From: Chloroflexota bacterium
GTDB taxonomy: Bacteria; Chloroflexota; Anaerolineae; SpSt-600
Length of the DNA: 9,105 nt
Assembly: GCA_011041825.1 (NCBI GenBank)
Contig: DRAO01000006.1
Span: 1-9,105, forward strand
Direction of reading: 5' to 3'
Positions 5,147 through 9,105 of the stretch are shown piece by piece. The notes under the pieces are model-generated. The model was not told where the DNA came from and did not search any database. It saw nothing but the letters and a program-made list of their open reading frames with translations. A program made the position numbers and the translations under genes. The stretch's first letter is position 1, and the number at the start of each line of letters is the position of its first letter.

Positions 5147-6317
5147 GGGCTAGAATCGCTTCCACTTCCTGGCTGATTGTGAAGCGGTTGAGAACCGTCT
5201 GGCGGGCAGCGTGGCCCAGGCGTTCACCTTTCTCCGGGTTCTGGAGAATGCGGGTGATGGCTTCCACCCACGCATCATCGTCACGAGGTGGAAGGAGAAT
5301 CCCGTCAATGCCGTCTGTTATCACGTCCATCATACCGCCTACGGCGCTGGCTATCACAGGACGGCCACAGGCCATAGCCTCCAGCAGAGCATTAGGCAGG
5401 CCGTCCCGCAGCGAAGGCATCACTACCACGTTCAAAAGGGCATAGTAGCGGGGCATCTCCTCGTGGGGCTGGGGAGGAACCACCGTCAGGGGCACCTCCG
5501 GGTGACGGCGCCGGAAGAAGTCCAGCATCTCCTGGGCGTCCTTGCGGGCACTGCCTATCAGGACCAATTGCGCCCCGGTGGCCTCGTGGATGCGGGGGAA
5601 GATGCGCAATAGCCTGCCCACGCCCTTCTTGGCCCTGGCCTCTCCCACAAACCCTACGATGGGACCCCGGTCGAGACCCGGGGTGGTTCGGAGTTCCGGG
5701 TCGGGGTCGGAAGGGGCGAAGAGGTCGGCATCCACGCCGTTGTGGATGACCCGCACGTCCCTGCGGCCCGATATGGCCTGGGCCTTGCGGGCCAGGTCCC
5801 GGGTGACGGCGGTTACTGCATCGGCCCACTCTAGGGCCTTGAAAGTGAAAGGAGCCCTGTTGGGGTCGAAGGGCATCACGTCCAGGTCGTTGCCCCTGGC
5901 GCTGACCACCGACTTCTTGCCCGTGTAGCGGGCCGCAAGGGCGGCGATGTAGCCGGCGTAGGCCAGGAAGTAACCGTGGAAGAAGTCGAAGTCCTCGGTA
6001 GCATCAAGTTTAACTGCCGTCTCGAACCAATCGGTCAGGGTATCCCGGAGGCGCTTGTGCGTGCCGAGACGATGGACGGCGATGGGGCCGTCAGATTCGG
6101 TGTGTACGGTGCCGGGGGAAAGGGCCTCGCTTACGGTTACCACGTGCACTGAGTGCCCGGCCTGGGCCAGGCTGTGGGCCATCCGCCGTACCGAGATAGC
6201 CAGCCCGCCTACTTGGGGCGGGTAGGTGTCGGAGATAAAGCAAACTTTAAAGCTGTCTTTATCAGGGCGGTTTCGCTGCCCCGATGAAAGCCCCTTCTCC
6301 GATGACGGCAAAGCCAT
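5130..6317 (-). CDS. GT4-type glycosyltransferase (GT-B fold)
   Basis: Encodes 395 residues. Start ATG 6317 has GGAGG (6326-6330) 8 bases upstream. A 22-residue polar N-terminal extension (MALPSSEKGLSSGQ) precedes the fold, which opens FKVCFISDTYPPQVGGLAISV (23-43), the classical GT4 glycine-rich acceptor-side loop. The donor domain has VIHNGVDADLFAP (190-202), GFVGEARAKKGVGRLLRIFP (222-241) with the basic residues that hold the nucleotide-sugar phosphate, and SLRDGLPNALLEAMACGRPVIAS (302-324), an EX7E motif with Asp305 in place of the first Glu. The likely role is a step in cell-surface glycan assembly at the membrane; substrate unknown. Its 3' end overlaps that of the convergent glycosyltransferase by 16 bp. 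The two share a fold but differ widely in sequence, so they are not a recent duplication. Confidence 0.92.
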   Translation of the reverse strand: MALPSSEKGLSSGQRNRPDKDSFKVCFISDTYPPQVGGLAISVRRMAHSLAQAGHSVHVVTVSEALSPGTVHTESDGPIAVHRLGTHKRLRDTLTDWFETAVKLDATEDFDFFHGYFLAYAGYIAALAARYTGKKSVVSARGNDLDVMPFDPNRAPFTFKALEWADAVTAVTRDLARKAQAISGRRDVRVIHNGVDADLFAPSDPDPELRTTPGLDRGPIVGFVGEARAKKGVGRLLRIFPRIHEATGAQLVLIGSARKDAQEMLDFFRRRHPEVPLTVVPPQPHEEMPRYYALLNVVVMPSLRDGLPNALLEAMACGRPVIASAVGGMMDVITDGIDGILLPPRDDDAWVEAITRILQNPEKGERLGHAARQTVLNRFTISQEVEAILALYREL

Positions 6318-6348
6318 CCTGGAAACCTCCGTGCAAGAGGCTCTGGGA

Positions 6349-6365
6349 AAAAGCCTTTGGCTTTT
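6349..6365. repeat. small hairpin in the divergent intergenic region
   Basis: AAAAGCC (6349-6355), TTT, GGCTTTT (6359-6365) is a perfect 7-bp stem. Read on the minus strand it ends in TTTTT, like a weak intrinsic terminator. It lies in the presumed leader of the leftward glycosyltransferase, 32 bases before its ATG, and upstream of the Shine-Dalgarno site of the rightward zinc protein. No gene ends here, so attenuation or an operator are alternatives to termination. Confidence 0.4.
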
Positions 6366-6402
6366 CTACTTGGTTTTGCAATGAACTACAAGGAGTTTAG
6401 AC

Positions 6403-6687
6403 ATGGCGAAGCAATGTGAGTTGATCATCGGTTATCTCCTGCCAAGGCGGTGCGAGGAGAAGGCCATCACCACATGCAGCAAATGTGGGCGTGCAGTGTG
6501 CGACCTCCACGCCCGTATGGGCGACGAGGGAATCCTGTGCCGTGATTGCTATGAACACGTGCCTCCTCGCACCCTCAAGGATAAACCCCGGCTGCCCGAA
6601 TCGGTCCGAAAGGTCATCTACCGCCGGGAAGATTTCGACGTCTTTGAGGCCGAGCGTGAAGAGGAAGCCTTCGTATCGCTGAGTTAG
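6403..6687 (+). CDS. small Cys-rich putative zinc-binding protein, function unknown
   Basis: Encodes 94 residues. AAGGAG (6390-6395) 7 bases before ATG 6403 supports the start. Metal-ligand-like pairs occur in order: C25/C28 (CSKC), C33/H36 (CDLH), C46/C49 (CRDC), with extra Cys at 5 and 17 and H52. The CxxC...CxxH...CxxC spacing resembles treble-clef or B-box-like zinc sites, and probably holds one or two zinc ions; which ligands pair cannot be decided here. The C-terminal third (60-94) is charged, and no membrane segment is visible. It is divergent from the glycosyltransferase to its left. Its TAG stop overlaps by 4 bases the TAA of the convergent radical SAM gene. I do not recognise a named family. 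The clear ribosome site and patterned cysteines make it a real gene. Confidence 0.75.
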   Translation: MAKQCELIIGYLLPRRCEEKAITTCSKCGRAVCDLHARMGDEGILCRDCYEHVPPRTLKDKPRLPESVRKVIYRREDFDVFEAEREEEAFVSLS

Positions 6688-7841
6688 ACGTTCCTGTCCC
6701 TCCGAGTGGTCTCCCCTGATTGTGCAGGCGCTTCGCCACCTGACCAACACGGCATAAAGTTCGGACCACCAGAGAGCGCAGCGAGTTTTCGGTGTAAGTA
6801 TCGGTTCTCCTCCAGGAAATCATCGCAGCAATGGCAGAGGGAGGGGCGGCCTTCCGGCTTCAACATCCCCAGGCGGAAGGAGCGGAAAGCCTCCCCTTCC
6901 CACACGGGCGTAAATCCCCCTCTTTTCACCACGTTACCCAAGGGCGTCAGCGAACGGGTCATACAGCAGGGGTAGACACGTCCCTTGGGGTCTATGAGCG
7001 AGTGGAGCCAGGGCATATAACAGGGCTGCTCCTGATAAAGCCCCCGGGCGTAGAGCCCGGCCTTGCTCAGCTCCCACTCGGCTTTGCTCCTGCCGAAGGG
7101 GTAAACCTCCTCGGCCTTTTCTATCATCCCATAGGCCAGGGCATGGTGGGCTATAAGGGGGGCGATTTCTTCGGTGTATTCCCTTATGCGCCGCTTATTG
7201 AGCCGCAACTGGCCATCCGGGTCGTCCACCGGGATGAGGGTGAGGCGGTCGGCCCCGGCGTAGTGGGCGATTTCAGGGAGCCTGGCGAGGTCCCGGTAGT
7301 TGCATCGGGTGATGACGGTATTGATGCGGATGTGCACCTTGCGGTGGGCGGCTTTTGCGGCCTGGCGGAGGTTGCGGATGCCGGTTAGGGTGCGCTTCCA
7401 GGTACCGGTTCCCCGCATGGCATCGTGCACGGAAGGGGTAGCCCCGTCCAGGGAGACACTGACGTTGCTTATGCCGCTTTCTACCAGGCGGGCGGCCACC
7501 TCCGGGGTGAGCAGGGTGCCGTTGGTGGTGAGGTTGACCTGAATCCCCTTGCTGGCGAAAGCCCTTATCACCTCAAAGATGTCGGAGCGGAGGAGCACCT
7601 CCCCGCCGGAGAGGTGCACTTTTTTGGTTCCCAAAGCGGCCAGCTCATCCGCCAGGGAGCGGATGAGCTGCAAGGTGAGGCGGTCACCCCTATCCTGGCG
7701 CCAGACGTTGCACATCCGGCAGCGGAGGTTGCAGCGCCAGGTTAGTTTGATTTTAACGTAGAGAGGTCGGTATGGAACCCCTTCCTGCACCGCCTGCCGG
7801 AAATCTTCCAAATCGGCGGCTACATCCTCCAGGGCAAGCAT
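6684..7841 (-). CDS. radical SAM protein with C-terminal SPASM domain
   Basis: Encodes 385 residues. CNLRCRMC (C37, C41, C44) is the CxxxCxxC site for the SAM-binding 4Fe-4S cluster, followed by the SAM-contact motif SGGE (78-81), LTTNGTLL (104-111) and VSVSLDGA (127-134) of the partial TIM barrel. A SPASM region follows: PCYMPW (C274), IDPKGRVYPCC (C292, C293), LGNV, W314-GEAFRSFRLGML and CHCC (C336, C338, C339). These likely bind one or two further clusters. SPASM enzymes modify peptides, proteins or small molecules. No precursor peptide is evident nearby, so the substrate is unknown. ATG 7841 lies 2 bp after the rtcA stop, and its ribosome site GGAGGG lies within the end of rtcA, so the two genes are translationally close and cotranscribed. 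The last 20 residues are polar and unconserved-looking. Confidence 0.92.
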   Translation of the reverse strand: MLALEDVAADLEDFRQAVQEGVPYRPLYVKIKLTWRCNLRCRMCNVWRQDRGDRLTLQLIRSLADELAALGTKKVHLSGGEVLLRSDIFEVIRAFASKGIQVNLTTNGTLLTPEVAARLVESGISNVSVSLDGATPSVHDAMRGTGTWKRTLTGIRNLRQAAKAAHRKVHIRINTVITRCNYRDLARLPEIAHYAGADRLTLIPVDDPDGQLRLNKRRIREYTEEIAPLIAHHALAYGMIEKAEEVYPFGRSKAEWELSKAGLYARGLYQEQPCYMPWLHSLIDPKGRVYPCCMTRSLTPLGNVVKRGGFTPVWEGEAFRSFRLGMLKPEGRPSLCHCCDDFLEENRYLHRKLAALSGGPNFMPCWSGGEAPAQSGETTRRDRNV

Positions 7842-7843
7842 CT

Positions 7844-8893
7844 TTACCCTCCCAATGTCCTCACCCTGCCTTTTGAGCCTTCTTCTCCCTCCACTTCAAA
7901 GCATCGTCCCATAAATTGCTCCACTACCCATATGTTGGTTAACAGATGCTGGGTCACCTCACAGGTGGTGAAAACCGAAGTGGTTTCAGCCAGGGCCATT
8001 GGCAGGATGAGCTGGTCAGCGAGGTGCTTATCGAGGGCAGCCCCGCTCCTTATGTAGTGCAAAAGCTCGGATACAGCCTCCTCGGCCACCTTTTCCGCTC
8101 GCTTCCCCCTTTCTCCCAAAGCAGTAAAGCCTGCGATGGAGTTCTCAAACTCGGCCACTAAGAAGACGCAGGTGCCTTTCCCAGGCGAAGGAGCCCGGAT
8201 TGTGGTGATCTCGGCATCAAAACCCTGGCGGCGGAGCATCTGGATGGCCCGTTCCTTCTGTCTGACCCCTATATGGTCTGGGAGATTGGAATAGGCTGAG
8301 ATGCCCCATATCCTCTTCAGCTGTCCCCTCTCGGTTAGGTCAATGCCCTGTATCCTTGCTTTGCCACGTATCCTTACCCTTATCTTACCGCCACCAATGG
8401 GGTACCATCCCCAGCGTTCTATGCTGGCCTCTGCATCTATCCCCATCCGGGCCAACGTGGGGAAGAGGATGTGTTCCACATAGTGAAAAGGTGGGCTCCA
8501 AGCCACGTGGGTGCCCCCTTTTATCACCACCTTGGAGGTCCCGTCGGCCCTAACCAGGGGGAAGAGCAGCGTTTGGAGCACGAGGGTGGTAGCCCCAGCG
8601 CTGCCTCCTTTCCTGGCCTGGGCAACATCGAAGAAATACGACCCGGCCTGAGGTTTCCGGCGGGGGATAAAGGTCAGTTCACGGGACTTCAATTCAGCTC
8701 CCTTTAGCTCTGCATCGCATATTTGAGCTATGGCAAAGACCCCGGTCAAATGCTGGGCTTGGAGTCCGGGGTTAGGCCGCCGGGCCCGGATGTTCTCTAT
8801 ACGTATGGGCTCGCCCAGCAGCGCCGAAAGGGCCAAAGCAGTCCTCAGAACCTGCCCACCACCTTCTCCGTAGGAGCCGTCTATGATGACCAT
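7844..8893 (-). CDS. rtcA: RNA 3'-terminal phosphate cyclase
   Basis: Encodes 349 residues, close to the usual 340. RtcA uses ATP to convert an RNA 3'-phosphate to a 2',3'-cyclic phosphate through a covalent enzyme-AMP step, and acts in RNA end repair. Motifs: DGSYGEGGGQVLRTALALS (5-23), RARRPNPGLQAQHLTG (36-51), GGTHVAWSPPFHYVEH (126-141), LADQLILPMAL (291-301) and TQHLLTNIWVVE (314-325), whose His316 corresponds to the adenylated His of known RtcA. All key residues are present. The frame is open to an ATG at 8956, but the strong promoter at 8941-8969 lies over it. ATG 8893 begins MVIIDGSYGEGG and has GAGGA (8901-8905) at 7 bases, so it is chosen. There is no rtcB or rtcR nearby, unlike the E. 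coli arrangement. A radical SAM gene follows after 2 bp. Confidence 0.96.
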   Translation of the reverse strand: MVIIDGSYGEGGGQVLRTALALSALLGEPIRIENIRARRPNPGLQAQHLTGVFAIAQICDAELKGAELKSRELTFIPRRKPQAGSYFFDVAQARKGGSAGATTLVLQTLLFPLVRADGTSKVVIKGGTHVAWSPPFHYVEHILFPTLARMGIDAEASIERWGWYPIGGGKIRVRIRGKARIQGIDLTERGQLKRIWGISAYSNLPDHIGVRQKERAIQMLRRQGFDAEITTIRAPSPGKGTCVFLVAEFENSIAGFTALGERGKRAEKVAEEAVSELLHYIRSGAALDKHLADQLILPMALAETTSVFTTCEVTQHLLTNIWVVEQFMGRCFEVEGEEGSKGRVRTLGG

Positions 8894-8940
8894 AGGCTTT
8901 TCCTCATATGTCAGCCACGCTTTTACTTGCCCTCTCTGGC

Positions 8941-8969
8941 ATTTTACCGTAAGCACCAGGGGGTGTCAA
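8941..8969 (-). promoter_or_regulatory. near-consensus sigma-70 promoter for rtcA-radical SAM
   Basis: Minus strand: -35 TTGACA (8964-8969, perfect), 17-bp spacer, -10 TAAAAT (8941-8946, 5 of 6). The transcript would start near 8934, about 41 bases before ATG 8893. Its strength suggests constitutive vegetative expression rather than the sigma-54 control known for E. coli rtc. Confidence 0.8.
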
Positions 8970-9039
8970 ATCCACAGAGCTTAGCACTCCGCACTTGAGG
9001 GTGTTGAAAAAGTGCCACGCTGTTCTTGCTCAAATGGTT

Positions 9040-9053
9040 CCCTCCGGCGAGGG
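9040..9053. repeat. small hairpin upstream of the rtcA promoter
   Basis: CCCTC (9040-9044), CGGC, GAGGG (9049-9053). A short GC stem in the 136-bp gene-free edge of the window; no function can be assigned. Confidence 0.3.
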
Positions 9054-9090
9054 CAGGCTAAAAAGCATTTTTTGAAGTGTTTTCTCGTGC

Positions 9091-9105
9091 GGGGGCGAAG
9101 CCCCC
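9091..9105. repeat. G/C hairpin at the right edge of the window
   Basis: GGGGGC (9091-9096), GAA, GCCCCC (9100-9105), a perfect 6-bp stem cut exactly at the window edge. It could be a terminator of a gene to the right or the start of a dispersed repeat; the flank needed to decide is missing. Confidence 0.4.

Noticed and set aside
6831..7388. 185-codon plus-strand open frame antisense to the radical SAM gene
   Set aside because: Composition mirrors the opposite strand's codons; no motif or ribosome site. The radical SAM reading is unambiguous.
8894..8956. 21-residue N-terminal extension of RtcA
   Set aside because: The -10 box at 8941-8946 lies inside it, and the family N-terminus starts at MVIIDGSYGEGG with its own ribosome site.
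8999..9016. Possible insertion sequence end (GGGTGTTGAAAAAGTGCC)
   Set aside because: It recalls common insertion sequence termini, but no partner inverted repeat or direct duplication is visible before the window ends.

Overview
This is a bacterial chromosomal window of about 9.1 kb. It carries housekeeping and cell-surface genes and one small non-autonomous mobile element. The order rplJ-rplL, Shine-Dalgarno sites of the AGGAGG type, sigma-70-type promoters and bacterial-type PurB and NAD kinase all point to a bacterium. A zinc-ribbon membrane protein after rplL, together with an rtcA-radical SAM pair, would fit a Chloroflexota-like or similar uncultured lineage. That placement is an inference and was not tested.

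Layout, left to right. The 3' end of rplJ (ribosomal protein L10) and the complete rplL (L7/L12) read rightward and end at a GC-rich hairpin. They are followed by a small membrane protein with two zinc ribbons; rpoB and rpoC are not there. Converging on this block from the right are NAD kinase (nadK) and adenylosuccinate lyase (purB), a probable two-gene leftward operon with its own extended -10 promoter. A 458-bp gene-free stretch (3521-3978) holds two divergent promoters, a strong 17-bp-stem hairpin, and a 211-bp MITE-like element with 19-bp terminal inverted repeats, a 9-bp target-site duplication and four internal hairpins in mirror-image order.

Next come two GT4-type glycosyltransferases transcribed toward each other. 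Their last 16 bp overlap inside a palindrome that covers both stop codons. They are probably involved in surface polysaccharide or glycolipid synthesis; their acceptors cannot be read from the sequence. Divergent from the second is a 94-residue cysteine-rich putative zinc-binding protein, whose stop codon overlaps the stop of a convergent radical SAM/SPASM enzyme. That enzyme lies 2 bp downstream of rtcA (RNA 3'-terminal phosphate cyclase) in a leftward operon behind a near-consensus promoter (TTGACA, 17 bp, TAAAAT). The window ends in a 6-bp-stem G/C hairpin.

The least ordinary parts are the MITE-like element inserted just before the Shine-Dalgarno site of the first glycosyltransferase, and the close pairing of an RNA-end-modifying enzyme with a radical SAM/SPASM enzyme. 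I see no CRISPR array, tRNA, rRNA or complete transposase gene.
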